DNA from: Aspidiotus rigidus
Lineage: Eukaryota; Arthropoda; Insecta; Hemiptera; Diaspididae
Length of the DNA stretch: 64,000 nucleotides
Reading direction: 5' to 3'
Assembly (NCBI GenBank): GCA_035079385.1
Contig: JAVHKY010000008.1
Coordinates: forward strand, 2,960,001-3,024,000
Translations under genes and position numbers: made by a program
Shown: piece after piece, positions 35,388 through 47,898 of the stretch
Layout: every line of letters starts with the position of its first letter
How positions within the stretch are numbered: position 1 is the stretch's first letter
The notes under the pieces: generated by a model
Databases searched by the model: none
Told to the model about the DNA's origin: nothing
The model's input: only the letters and a program-made list of their open reading frames with translations

Positions 35388-36631
35388 ATGGAATTCATTG
35401 AAGCCATACGAACTGGTAACCCAGATGCATTTCTATCCAGACTTTCGAAGTTGAGCCAAAAACAGGAGGATCGTTTCCAGGTTGTTGATTAGTTATCCAT
35501 CCATTAATATTTTTTGTATCCCTAATCGAATGTCATCCGTATTTACCTTAATCCGCATTGCAGGAAATTGTACATGATTTGGAAGTTCGTTTTGAAGCAT
35601 TCGATGATCCCTACGATTTCGTTGAATTCGATGAAATAAAGAAAGTTATCAAAGAGCCCAAGAGGAAACGGGCAGCCGGAGGTCCTTATTTGTTTTTTTA
35701 AGTGTTCTGAATATCTTAGTTTCCTAATAATACTATCAATTACAGCCGAAAAATCAAAACTGCTACCGAATGATTCTGTTTGTACGACCGATCTAAAAGA
35801 ACCTTTAGGTTCTTCAACGCCCACGGAGACATCGACAGTTTCAGAAAATAAGGAAAACTGTATCAAGAAAATAATCGTACCGCCGACAACGAGCGCTCCT
35901 GCTCCTGTAACACCACCGAATCAATTCAAATGGTAATGAAACAATTACTATCCCATTTGCTTGTAAGATCAATGAGTACGAAAAATTATGAGTTATTTAC
36001 CATCCTTTCAGCCAAATAATGACTGAATCTGTGAAAAAACGAATCGAAGAGTTTGAGAAACGAGCCGCAGCAGTATCATCGTCCGGAAGTAAGATACCCG
36101 TTCTTACTCCGGTAAAAAAGAATTTTGTTGTTCCCATGACTAACTCGAGTGTAACGACCAAGCTGGTAATTACATTTTGATAATTTTTAAGACATCGTCT
36201 AAAAATTTTAAAAGCGAAAGCAATTACAAATTTTCAACAAGAAACCCTAGTTTGTCTGACGAATGTTTGAATTTATTTTTTACCAGATGAAACCCGAAAT
36301 TATTGTCGAGAAAATAAAGAAGACGGCCGCCAAAACACAAATTTACGTAGAAAAAACTAAAGAAGTTCCAGTTGTTAAACCCAGATTAACGAGAAATAAT
36401 AGTAAGATTCTACAAGAAAAAACAAACGTCAAAGCCTCCCGAGAGAAGCTCGCGGATCCACCTGTGAAGAAAACGCTCGTTAAGAAAATATCTGCTGATG
36501 AAACTAAAAGGTAAATTAGACTTAGATAAGATTCATTTCTTTTCACGCGAAAGGAAACAAAAGTTATTCATCGCCTCCTGCAAAAACGATTCTTCTTCAC
36601 AATTTACTGATAGTATGGTGTCAATTGGATA

Positions 36632-36665
<34 letters not shown>

Positions 36666-38481
36666 TTTAACAAGATTTGTAACTACACTAATGGGTTATT
36701 AGCTCGAAACTCAGATTTTGGACATAATACAGTTACAGTGTATCTGTGGCACAAAAAAGTCACGTTTCTCAAAAATCTAATATTTTGGTGTAAAAAACAC
36801 AGGAAGTTGAATATTTTGAGAAGTTTTGATAATACGTGTATCATTGGTCAGGTAAATGAGAGTAAAACAAAAATAATGGAGGAAATTTTAGTCCTTATGA
36901 TTCATAATTATCTACATTTCATAATGATTTAATTTCACTAAAAATTCAAATGAGATCGATTGAACTGTTGGCAATCGACTACTTTCACTACTCTCCTCGT
37001 CGTTGAATATGTAAGTACCCTTCAGCTTTGGTTTGTTCGGGCTATTGGTTCTGTAAACATGAGGCTCATTGATCCTCCAAAGTTTTCTTGGAAATCATCT
37101 TTGTCAGCAACGTCTTTGGTTGAATGTCTTTATCTTTCCTCTACATAATTATGGAATGTACTTCTTTCCTATACCACTTATCGTAAAAGTTCTGGGTTGA
37201 CTCAAATTATCTGTTTGTGCCGACGATTAGAATAAATTTTGGATTTATTCTTCAATATCATTTAAATTGTTGAACACTATGTCGAACTACGTAGTATTTT
37301 TTTATGAAGGTATTATTTTCAAACTATATTTGTATCTACCATTTCAGAAAAAAAGAGGAAACTTCTCAGAAAGTAATGGCTAATAAAGAAGTTCTAGAGA
37401 AACAAGAAAAACAGAACCGCGTCACAGCTTCAAAATTACAACAGGAGAAAGAAAAAGAAGCAAAAATCCGCGCTGTACACAAACAAAAAGAAGAGAAATT
37501 GATGATGTTGAAGAAAAAACATCTCGATACAGTAAAATTGGTTGAGAAAAAACCGAAGAAAACTGAAGAAGAAGAACTAGTGAGTCGAACAATAATTTTG
37601 GATAAAAGAAAAAAAGCGTTACTTCTATATTAATTTTCAAATAAAATCTAGGCTACATTCACCCTTTATTTTTAACTTCGCACGACGTTTCGAACAAATC
37701 ACTGTTCTTTGTCGAGTGAAAAAACGGGGGTGAATTTAGCCTAGATTTTATTTGAAAGTTGGAATATAATTCACCGATGAAATTTAAATCTGTTCAATAT
37801 TAATAAAATGAGTCTTTCTTTATAAGAAATGATGATTCCATAGCTTAATTTTGGTTTTAATGATTTAAAAAAACGATTTTTATCCCCTCGTACAAGCATT
37901 TTATGCTAGCGCCTTTTTCCGATTTTCATTTCTTTCTTCAGCTTTCTGTATTTGGTCTTATTATCTCATCTACTGGAATGCGTTTTTTACCCTAAGCCAC
38001 TTGAATTCCATGATTAGAAACGTTTTAGAGCAAAAAGTCTGATTTCCTTGGTATACTCTATTCTACCAATCAACTCTTTCATATGAGAAAAAATTTAAGA
38101 CTTACCATTTCTAAAAACATCTTCATTTCATCAGGAATCTTACTATATCGATGATGTAGTAGACGGAGCATCCACCGATGAAGAAGATAAACCAACGAAA
38201 AAAATACCGAAATGGGCAACAAGTAAGTTTTTTCTCAACTTCGTCTTAAATTCTCTCCAAAAATTGTCTAATATTTGCGATTACCTCTCCATAAAACAGA
38301 AGAAAATCGAAAACATCAACTCTGTACTCAAGCATGGATGGATAAGAAGAACACTGTCTATTTATGGTTTTACAATCGCCGCTTGAAGTATCCCAAAGTC
38401 GATGAATTATTTTCCGTAGGTGTAAAAACCCGTCCGCGTACCTCCAGTGCAGTATGGAATAATTCCAGTATTTGTGTATAA
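35388..38481 (+). CDS. Incenp: INCENP-like inner centromere protein
   Basis: Eight coding exons: 35388-35480, 35564-35681, 35746-35932, 36012-36165, 36287-36510, 37348-37579, 38135-38222 and 38300-38481. All are GT-AG with matching phases, giving 425 aa. The N-terminus is an acidic helical segment (MEFIEAIRTGNPDAFLSRLS). A Lys/Glu-rich helical stretch of the single-alpha-helix or coiled-coil type spans about 262-337. The C-terminal IN-box follows: YYIDDVVDGASTDEE (339-353), the Ile-Pro-x-Trp-Ala block IPKWA (360-364), DELF (400-403) and RTSSAVW (412-418). The IN-box binds and activates Aurora B, and the TSS motif (413-415) is its phosphorylation site. INCENP scaffolds the chromosomal passenger complex with Borealin and Survivin. 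The protein is much shorter than vertebrate INCENP (about 900 aa). The intron at 36511-37347 has a long T run, and a palindromic repeat lies in intron 37580-38134. Confidence 0.95.
37634..37758. mobile_element. Palindromic repeat with PLE-terminus-like centre
   Basis: Left arm TTTTCAAATAAAATCTAGGC (37634-37653) and on to TTCACCC; right arm is the inverse, ending 37758. The centre, read on the minus strand at 37679-37718, contains GAACAGTGATTTGTTC, then GAAACGTCG. That looks like a hammerhead stem II and GAAA of a PLE terminal repeat with the CTGANGA core lost. It lies in an INCENP intron. Confidence 0.65.
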
Positions 38482-39190
38482 GATCGAAGTTTTTCATTAT
38501 AAAAATTCTCATTCCGAGATGCGTTGATAATCAATGTTTGTGATTTTTTTTTTACATATTATATTCTGTGTATATTTATTTGTATGACTCTTTTCACATT
38601 TTATAAATCTTATCTTTTTTAGAAGGTAAAGACTATGCTAAGAAAAGATTGTATTTCATTTTGTACAAACTTATAGCTCTGTTAAAGTGTTTTTAGTTGA
38701 GGATAGATAAGAACACGGCAAGGTATCGAGGAAGTGTAGTCGTTTAATTAATATTGAAATTAAATAATTATTTCTTATCAAGGTGAAAATCCCGTCCTTG
38801 TACGATTACTAGTGCATAAAATTAAGCAAAAATCCGGTGAATGTATTTTTCTTGTAGATGTAATGTGATTTATTGTCATTCATTTCAATGACTCATTAAG
38901 AAACAGACTATGGTAAAGAAATATAGAATTTATAATCCGTAAAATTGTTCGTATTCAATTCCTATAAACTAACTCGACAGTTATTCTTCCAGGAAATAGG
39001 CCTAAAGTCGGATATTTTCCAGGTGCGAATGAGGAAGAAAAGTTTTGTTATCAATCTACAAAAAACAGTAAGATGTTCGAAAGGAATGATGCTTACAAAA
39101 AAATGAATTTATTAGAAAGAATACTTCATAAAAATTCAGAGAAAATACGAAAAATTACGAATATTTATTTACATGACGGGGATGATGCAA
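38482..39190. other. Convergent 3' ends of INCENP and PI31
   Basis: The two genes face each other across 709 bp, which must hold both 3' UTRs. No further gene or element was recognised. Confidence 0.5.
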
Positions 39191-40310
39191 TTAACCGAAC
39201 ATATCATCATATCCTGGGGGTGGTCTTCCGGGTATATCATTGTCTGGAGGTCCAAACGGATCGAATCGAGCTCGAGGTGGAATGGCACCTCTATAAAATA
39301 AAGAAAACATAATCGTAATCATTTCTGAGGAGAAATAGTTCTTCGTCAACAGCTCTACTTTAGTTCATCAAAAAGTTTGTCTCACCTTGGTAAACGTTGA
39401 GGCACTCCGATATTACCCAGAATACGATTTCTGCTTGCTCGAAGAGGGTCGAATAACATGCCACCACCACCACCCATAGCAGCCAATGGGTCGAGATCTA
39501 TCCGACCGATCGAATTTACATCAGGATAATCGAAATCACTACAAAACCCCGATAAATGTTGAAACAGAAAAAGTAGCAAAGGTGATATTCATATTTATTA
39601 CGACGGATCAATTGTGTGACTTTCTGAACTCACCTTCTCAAAGGACGATTGTAAAAAGCTGGGTCCGGGTCTTCCATAAGTCGAACTTTCGACGATATTT
39701 CTTGTATTGTTTGGGTATCAGTGCTCACTGTCTTCTTGATTGCGTACGGTGCCACGACCTCTTGCGTTATTTTTTGAATAACATTTGGGTATGTTGGAAC
39801 CGTAATCGAAATATCGCCATCCATCGCTTTCACGGTCTCGTCAACGCTGAATATTACATTAGTGACTTTCATTTGATCTGGCGACTGTAAGAAGTTAGGA
39901 ACCCGAGTTAGAAAACGAAACACGTCATTGACAGGAACTTAACAAAAAATACTTACTGTGAAATTGATAACAATGACATCGTCGGTTTTATGGCTCATCA
40001 ATACAAATTTATCCTCATTCCGTTTATATCGGAGGATGTATTCTTTCGATGTATTCCATTCTTTGGGTAAAACTTCCGACGTGGCTTCGTCACTTTTCTG
40101 AGTGGGAAATTTAACTTGAGGTGAATTCGACAATTAACATTTATGCTCAAGACGAACCCAACTCACCCATTGTTCTCCGATTCCGGCGCATTTAAACCCA
40201 GCTTTCAAAAGACAATGGTGGACGAGTAGTACAATTAAATCTTCTTTTTTCTTGATATCTTGTTTCGCACATTGCAGTAGCAACTCAAATCCTATTAACG
40301 CGTCCGTCAT
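39191..40310 (-). CDS. PI31: Proteasome regulator PI31 (PSMF1)
   Basis: Five coding exons on the minus strand: 40167-40310, 39957-40097, 39634-39884, 39386-39538 and 39191-39290. All phases agree, giving 262 aa (human protein 271 aa). The N-terminal half (MTDALIGFELLLQCAKQDIK to about residue 165) is the FP domain, which also mediates binding to the F-box protein Fbxo7/nutcracker. The C-terminal half is Gly/Pro-rich with GRIDLDPLAAMGGGGGMLFD, FDPFGPPDNDIPGR and the end PPPGYDDMFG, the PI31 signature. PI31 binds the 20S proteasome and acts as assembly or transport regulator depending on the species. The last three residues are MFG, where a Tyr is expected in the hydrophobic-Tyr-X motif. Its start is 2.5 kb from that of the CCDC191-like gene, in divergent orientation. 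Confidence 0.96.
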
Positions 40311-42775
40311 AATGAAACCGAACGATAGAAATCGAAGTTAATCATTGAAAATACATAATTTTGTGGAACTTTTAACTTTTTGCGCATTGCGAACATACAT
40401 AACTCTCAACACGAACCAAGAAAGAAAAAAAAAGTGATAACCCTGTGATAACGGAGTTTGATACACCAGTCAAATTGCAGGTTCGCTCTTGTCGCTTTGA
40501 GAATTTCGCGAGGCGCGCGGCTACCCGCTGGCGCTGCGTGCTATAAGGAACTAGGGTGCGGCTCTCTACAAATGCCGTGCGGTCATTTCTGATTAATTCT
40601 GAACTGAACAAAAAGGAGAGTTTTTGAAAAATTGTTGAAACCTTCATTGGTACCTAGTACTTTATTTTCAACCATATAATTATTATCATTAACAAAGATA
40701 ATCGTTTGCGATTATACTTAGTCAATAATAATTAATAACCATAACCAAAACAACAGTTTGTTAAACGTTCAACTGATAACGGTTTCAAATTTTGAAGACC
40801 ATCAGACCAATAACCGTTTACCATTTCAAAAATAAAATATCCATAGCGGTTATAAAATGGTTTTAATAGATTATCTGACTGTTTTACTGATAATCATTTC
40901 AAATTTAGAGAAATAGGTACGCTCATGCATTGTTATTTTTATTTATACCCTTTTGATCATCACCTCTAATACGGCCTACAGTCACCGCAGCTCGCAAATT
41001 CGTCCATGACAGAGTGCTAGACTTTGCCAAAAGACTATATCTGGCTAGTTACCTACAAATTAGTCATAAGATAGTTTGGGAATTATTTTATGATCCAATC
41101 ATAACTTTAATCCGATAGAACTCGACATTCTTAAAGCTGTTTTAAAATTTCTATTTGTTTATTATTATCAAGTGTCAAGTGAATTTATGAAGTTTCCAGA
41201 CTCTTATTGGCATTTGATGTAAATAGAGGTTCTGAATTGAATATGTGACCTGCGATGAGAAAAGGATGCTCATTGCCCATTGGCGCAAGAACACCATTTC
41301 TCTCTAATTGGATATCTAATCACAGAGAAATGGTGTTCCTGTCAGTGGGCAATGAGCATCCTTTTCTCATCGCAGGTCACATATAAATTTGTGGAACACA
41401 GGGCCAATATTTTGGCCGAAGGCCTTGCAACGGCACAAAACTCATAACAAAGCGTGGATAATGGCAACGTGTAACCTCTCTCAATTGACAGCGGTTGCTA
41501 GCACTATATAGCTATTTTCTTTATTAACTTCCATTTCCATACAATCTGATAGATCAATTATTTCTTCAGTAGGTTCAATAATAAACGTACTTATATTTTC
41601 AAAACTTGGAATCTCCAGATTATCCAAAGTACGAGGCCCGTAGCTAACGCCAGGGCAACCAGAGCAAGCCCTGGCTAGCACTTCTCCCCACTCGACAGAG
41701 AGAAAAAAGATTTAGGCTTTAGGCCCCGACTCACATGTAAAATACCCTGGCAAAAATAAGCAGTTAGTTACGGGCCTGAAAGTAACTACCTAAGTACGTT
41801 GTAAGATATTACTATTTAACTGCATTCTCCGTTACGCTAGAAAAACGATGGTTTCCTTATAAAAAATTAACAAACAATTTCATTCATACAGGAAACAAGG
41901 GTACAAATGAATAAAATTTTTTAATAAATTGAAAAAAAAAATCATATTTCATGTCCCTTATATTATATACAAGTAACCCTGTGAGGAGTTCACCGCACCA
42001 ACATCATTCAGCAGAATAGATACTTCTGCTCACTCACACCTATGCATCTTGCACTCACATTCATGTTGCGTTATCACAAATAATGCAGTCCATTATAGTC
42101 TTGGCTAAGCCTGTTCAAATTGTATTTTCGAAAAGACGGGAGCTCTGACCTTTGAGGGTGATTGAAAAGCTTTCGAGGAGCGGAACTCGGAAAAATTTTG
42201 ACCTTTGAGCTTACGGTGCATAAAAAATATTTTGATTTTGGAACAATACAAATATTATGTGAGAAGAAGGACTCACAAAAATTTGGACGCAAGAATCAGT
42301 GATGAATTACCGGTTTCTTTGCTTTTTATCAAAATAATTTCGTAATGTAAAATTTACTGGGAAAACATTGAGGACCCTTCTTCGAATCCTGGCTACACTA
42401 AAGAGAAAAGCAGAATGGAAGATATTTAACTTTGAGACATGGCTTATCTATTACTGCGACTCGGAAAAAATAACCTCATTGTATGGTTTGAAGGAGAGAC
42501 CCCTGTAGGGATTTGAAAAAATATATACGAAGGAAAAGATCGAAAATAATTATGCAATTCGTTTAAATTAATATGTATCAAATTCTTGTTGCATAGTGGG
42601 ATAGGTTGTTCGTTATACAAAAGACCAAATACGATCCCAGTTTATCACCCCTCTATTTGAATTGTTTTCTTCAAGTGCAGCCCTCTTTTTAAAAGGTAAA
42701 CAATAGGGTCACTATAGTGACGTCGAGTTGCAGTCCCAGCATATAACGAAAGCTGGTAAGGGATATTTGTCTAAC
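40311..42775. other. Spacer between PI31 and the CCDC191-like gene
   Basis: It holds both promoters. At 40655-40920 GATAACGGTTTCAAATTT-like words recur in both orientations, suggesting an old repeat. A MITE lies at 41244-41381. From about 42120 to 42250 there is a piece of the interspersed repeat that is abundant in the next intron. Open frames at 40372-40647 and 41481-41681 (minus) are not supported. Confidence 0.45.
41244..41381. mobile_element. Palindromic MITE (TGTGACCTGCGATGAGAAAA)
   Basis: Left arm TGTGACCTGCGATGAGAAAA continues through GGATGCTCATTGCCC and AACACCATTTCTCT; the right arm is its inverse. TA flanks both sides (41242-41243 and 41382-41383). The arms are over 50 bp of a 138-bp element, so the single strand folds into one hairpin. 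The terminal TGTGAC is shared with the MITEs at 15.9, 16.0 and 54.7 kb. Confidence 0.93.
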
Positions 42776-45700
42776 ATGTGTTATAAGTACTCGTTGTGCA
42801 CCAAGACAAGAAGAAGCTGTTTCGCGACATTCGAACTGCAGCCCAGGCGCCGGTATTTCTTACCTATCGAAATGATTTCAAGAAAAGAATTTTTTTATCG
42901 CGAGGAGAATTTGTGGAAACCCCCAAATAAGAGGGATTTTAATTTTGATGTAACATTTCCTGTGTTCATTAATGCAATACCCTACGAACTCAGCGAAATA
43001 CCATCGCAGAAGCAAATAATGCCGGAAACAAGAAGAGATAAAACAAGTCTACAAATGATTCGAAGAAGTAAATCTGAAGAATTCGCAATAATGAAAAACT
43101 CTCCGTCATTCAATTCGAAACAGTTTAGTGCTCGACATTCGCCTTTGGAGCTCAGACAGGAATTCAGTGCTGAGAGGGTGAAGAAGTCAATTACGATAAA
43201 TACGAAACGAACATTGGCGCTCAAAGTGGTAAAGAACAAAAAAATACAAAGTAGAAAAATTTCATTAGATTGGACCACCTATTCCACTAGTCAATCGATT
43301 GTCGACAGGGAGTTTGAAAAACGTTCACAATATTTGCGAGTGAAATATTTTACGAAGTGGAAATTATCTGTGAAGAAAAAAATTTCAGCTAGAGAATCAA
43401 AGGAAACAAACTGCCAAAATTTGGAAGAAGATCGTGTCAATGGTAAATATAAATCACCGACACGTCGCAAAATTAGAGAACGAGAAAAAATTGACAAATT
43501 GCGATGGGAACATCACAGGAAAAAAATTGTCGAGCAAGCTAATAAGATAAAAGAGCTAGAACTAACTCGTTTAAAATTGGAAGAACAGTTGTTCGCCCGC
43601 GACGTGCAGGAAATGTTGACCGTAAATCAGAATAAGTCTCCCAAGTCGGATTCGAGGGCGTCGGTAATTTCGACGCAAGAGGTTAGCGAGGAGCCCGATA
43701 AAAAAGATCCAAATAGATTGAAAACAGGTTGGGAGTGGGTAACGAGAATGGAAATTAGGGCTCGAGAAAGACAACAACGAAGGGATGGCATTCGAGAAAG
43801 AAGACAAATGCTGGAAATGGAAAAAACGGAAAAAGCACGTTTAGAAGAGGAAAAACGTCGGGAGAACGAGGATAAACAGAAAAAACAAAGAGCCCTAGAG
43901 ATCAGACGGGAAATAAAACAACGAATTGAACTGAAAAAGAAACAAGAAGAGGAGAGAATCCGATTGAATAATTTGAACGAGATGGTTCGCGAATTTTACA
44001 AACGTAATCTTTTGAAGTCGTCTTTTGCATCGTGGGTTCTCTTCCTGGACCAGACTCGCACCTCGATCGCACACGCAGAAAATTATTACAATAGTAAACT
44101 GTTATTGAATAGTTTGGTGGCGTTAAACCTCTTTCGGAAAGTTGAACTTAAAATAAAGAAGGACCGAGCGGATGAAGTTTACGAGAATATATTGCTGAAC
44201 AAGTCATTTAGTGCGTTCAAAAAGGTAACCATCATAACATAGGTAACGTTGAAATAAATTAGATATTAGTGTCGGCAGTCAAGAGCTGAGTCAATCAAAA
44301 CAATCATTTGTGACTTTTCAAATCAATTTAGAGGCGAGCATTTGCTCAGTCCTCGATTCCTCTTTGTGTACTAAGTAGGAAAAGTGGAACAGATTTTCAG
44401 ATCTGAAAGAACTGTCACAACAATTTAGGGTGTGGGTATACTTTTTCGATCTCTCAATTTTTTAACAAGAAACCTGGGAAAAATATCCAGCGTCCACCGT
44501 TTTTCAATAAAATTGTGATTCTGAAGAAGATAAAGGCCTGGCCTACATTAGGGTCTTGAAAAAATTCTGATGATTGAACTATAAATAAATATTTAGATGG
44601 AGACTTGGGAAAATACATGTTGGGAGAGATAGATGGAAAAATTTTGACCTTTGAGCTAGAAGAAGAACTTGATAATTTTTCCTGAGTTTTACACCCAGAA
44701 AAAGATGGAGGGTTGAGAGAAGTTTTGATTTTCGAGCGCAACATGAGGCAGGAGAGATTTGAAAATATTTCATTTTCAATTTGCATGCCCCTCCCACAAA
44801 GCCCTCTCAGAACCTACAGCACGATGGTCGACATTCTCGCAACCCACAGTTCGAAGGTCAAAATTCGTCCGAGTTTGCCTCCTGAACTAATTATGTATGA
44901 TAGGAGAGGGACTTGGAAAGATTTGAAAATATTTCATCTTCAAACTATAGCTATGGAAAAATTTTGACCTTCGAACTATAAATAACAGGTGGGGAAAACT
45001 TGGAGACAAGACTCGACTCGAGTAAAATGTATAGCTCAAGAGTCAAAATTTTTTCCAAGTCCCTCTCCTATCATATATAATTCGAGAGTAGAAATTTCTC
45101 CAATTCCCTTCCTATCATATATAGCTCCAAAGTCGAAATTTTTTCTAAGTCCCTCTCCTATCATATATGGCTCGAGGGTCGAAATTTTTCGAAATTTTTG
45201 GTTGGACGGCGCACGGAAAGCACCCCATAAGACAGGTTCCCTGTTAAAATCTCAATTACCAAGCTATGAATATCAAGAGGGGGCCACGAATAATTTTTAC
45301 TATTGAGCCAAGCATCATATGAAGGAGGCCTATGTCGAGAACTTAGAAAAGTTTCGAAGTTCGGACTACGTATATCAGGAGGTGGACTTGAAGAAATTCG
45401 GTTTTTGAGCTCTACGTATGTATATTTTTGACGTCAAAATACAACTTCAGAGCCTAGAGACTCAGTCTCTTGCTCTGCTTGAGCCATACAAAAGAGAAGA
45501 AGACGAAGAGTAGATCAAGAAGCTGCTAAACTTTTGTTTGAGGAAGTCCGCGGAAACAGTTAAAAATACATTTGACTTGCTTCAAAAATTATTTCCTCAT
45601 CAAAAATTGATTGAAAAATAAATTTTCGTCAACCACCCAAGATTTTTTCACCTAATCAAGATCTCAAAAAATCTCCTTATCTCTTTCCCTTTCCTTCGTT

Positions 45701-46681
45701 CTTCGAATTTTCAGACATTGAAACATTTCCAATTTGGAGCTACAGTTCAGGAGGCAGACTCGGACGAATTTTGACCTTCGAACTGTGGGTTGCGAGAATT
45801 TTGACCATCGAGCTGTAGGTTCTGAGAGGGCTTTGTGGGAGGGGCATGCAAATTTCTTGACTTTCGCGTAACTTGATGATCCGGCACTTTCGGATAAGTA
45901 CGTCCTCGTATTTAGCATCAACTTCTTGATATCTGTTTCTCGATATTTTGCCGTCAACTATAAATTATTGGTCTCATACACTATTTTTTCTTTTCTTTCT
46001 TTCTACCTCATAATTGACTCTTTTTTTTCTTGTTCGGGTTTTCCAAAATTTCTCAAGGTTTACTTGGACCAACAATCGAAAGCGAAGAAAGCGGAAGAAT
46101 CGAACAAATTTCGACTGATTAGAAGTTATTTTTCCTGCTGGTTCTCATTCCATATACACGAGAAATGCGAGTACCTAAATAAGAATGAACTCGCTACCCA
46201 ACATTATGAAAGGTAGACTTACAATTCTAAAAGTGATTTATGATAATAATAAGTATGTTAATTTATAACAAAACTCCTTAGTCACTATTAAAATGAGGCG
46301 TAACACAGAATATCGCATTTCTAACAAGTTATGTACCTATCGATTTCTGAAATTTCTTCCAAATTTTGTTTTCTTGAAAGAAAAATATAACAGTCGAATA
46401 GTTCATGATAAAGTGACTTCCTTTTTTTACTTTTAAATCCCAATATTTAAAGAATGATATTTCCATATCTGATAAGAAGTGAATAGTCCATAGTTTTAAC
46501 AAAAAAATAATTTTTTTTTTTTAATCGCAGGTCATTAGTGCGACAATACTTCCAAAGGTGGAGTCAGCTTCCGTTAATCCATTTTCGGGAAAGAGAAAAA
46601 GAGCAGAGGTTTCGGACTTGGTATACTAAAGTTCAAGAATTGCTACCAGATTTTCATCCTTCGAACGTAATTGAATGTTGA
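42776..46681 (+). CDS. CCDC191-like coiled-coil protein with Sfi1-like repeats
   Basis: Three coding exons: 42776-44224, 46058-46212 and 46531-46681, GT-AG with matching phases, about 584 aa. The start is the first ATG of the long exon; a later in-frame ATG (about 42871, MISRKEF) or an upstream exon are alternatives. A predicted coiled coil rich in Arg, Lys and Glu spans about 230-400 (for example RMEIRARERQQRRDGIRERR). The last 180 residues contain repeats ending in an aromatic pair: NLLKSSFASWVLF, LLLNSLVALNLF, SFSAFKKV, LIRSYFSCWFSF and LVRQYFQRWSQL. This order (basic coiled coil, then Sfi1-type 'LLRxxFxxW' repeats) matches vertebrate CCDC191/KIAA1407. Sfi1-type repeats in other proteins bind centrin, so a centrosomal or ciliary role is an inference. 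Intron 1 (44225-46057) is filled with interspersed repeat. Confidence 0.8.
44440..45900. repeat. Interspersed repeat cluster in the CCDC191-like intron
   Basis: Degenerate units with AAAATTTTGACCTTYGAGCT, TATATGATAGGAGAGGGACT and TTGGAAAA recur in both orientations. At 45040-45240 three units follow one another, ending in GGTTGGACGG and CCCCATAAGACAGGTTCCCT. The same end is found at 11.9-12.0 kb beside the 145-bp array and, more degenerate, at 5.0, 10.1 and 49.3 kb. Confidence 0.8.
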
Positions 46682-46929
46682 TATCTCGCGATATGTGGTC
46701 AGGAAAACTTAGCTTATTTGCCTGATACTCCCCGTCAAACCCCCTCAAATTACGCTTACTCAGTACCAATATTCCACAGTGAAAATCGACTACAAAATGT
46801 GTTTTTATATTTTAATAAAATCATCTCCAAGCATCTGAAGAAAAGGCAGGTAGGGAGAAAGAAAAATGAAATTAATGTTGCTTCGTTGGGAAACTGTGGT
46901 TTTGAGAATTTGAGAAGAACTGATTATGC

Positions 46930-47660
46930 GGTTCTGGCCTGACCAATTGTGCTAAATATGTGCTGAATTGTGCTGCAAATATTACATTTTGTTCCCACCC
47001 CATTTTAAAGATATCGGCAAAAGTTTTGAGGTGAAATTGTACAATTGTAAAGACCCTTCTTTTTTTTCAAATTTTAGATTTCTATCTGTCAAAATAAATT
47101 GTACTCAATTTGTGCTGAATCATGTTGTATCGTGCTTTCACCCCATCTCCATAATGAGGGTGAGTTTGCAAGGTAACGGCTCCTTCTTTTGGAATTTTAA
47201 ACAGAGCACAATTCGTGAAGCTCATTTCAAATTTAAAATTTGAAAAAGGGAGGCTGTCGTTCCAGCAGCCACTAGAGACTTCTTTGAAAATCTTGAGGAG
47301 AGGGCAAGCACAAAACGTAAAATTCGTGGCACAATTCATATAGCCATAAAAAAATTCAAATTTCAAAAAAGGGCGGTGGGGCTGATACTTCACAAACGGA
47401 ACCCCATTTTAAAGGAGGAGAGGAAGCTTAAAACGTAAAATTTACGGCCCAATTCAGCAAATCGAGCACAATTCACTTTGCCAAAAAAAATTACAAATTT
47501 TATAAAAGGGGGTCCGGGTGCTCATACTTTACAAATAGAACCTCATTGTAAAGGGAGGAAGCACTAAATGTAAAATTCGCGGCACAAATCAGCACAAATC
47601 GATTACAATTTATTTTGCCGGATAAAAATCCAAGATTCAAAGATAGGCTGATATTTCACA
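46930..47660. repeat. Degenerate tandem repeat (about 120-130 bp unit)
   Basis: Units carry CCCCATTTTAAAGG, an A-rich AAAACGTAAAATT block, GCGGCACAATTCAGCA and CAATTCATTTTGCC, with wide sequence drift. A related block recurs at 49850-50090 on the other side of the mariner element. Confidence 0.7.
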
Positions 47661-47898
47661 ATCTGAACCCCATTTTGGTGAAGAGAAGGAAAAATTTATT
47701 TTGCTGTAGACAACTTTTCTAACAACGTTTGGCAACGAACACAGGAAGTCGATACTATGGGACAAATTTAATTTTGATTGATAATTAAATTGAAAATTTG
47801 GGACAATCACAAAATCAAAATTTTCCCTCCTACAACTTGAAAATTGGAATTCTTTCAAGTCCTCATTCTATTGAATACAACTTGAAGGTTAATTTCTA

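Noticed and set aside
41481..41681. 66-aa minus-strand frame rich in acidic residues
   Set aside because: Looks protein-like over about 45 residues, but has no partner exons and no family motif.
42376..42410. TTCGAATCC resembling a tRNA B box
   Set aside because: No A box and no cloverleaf could be drawn around it.
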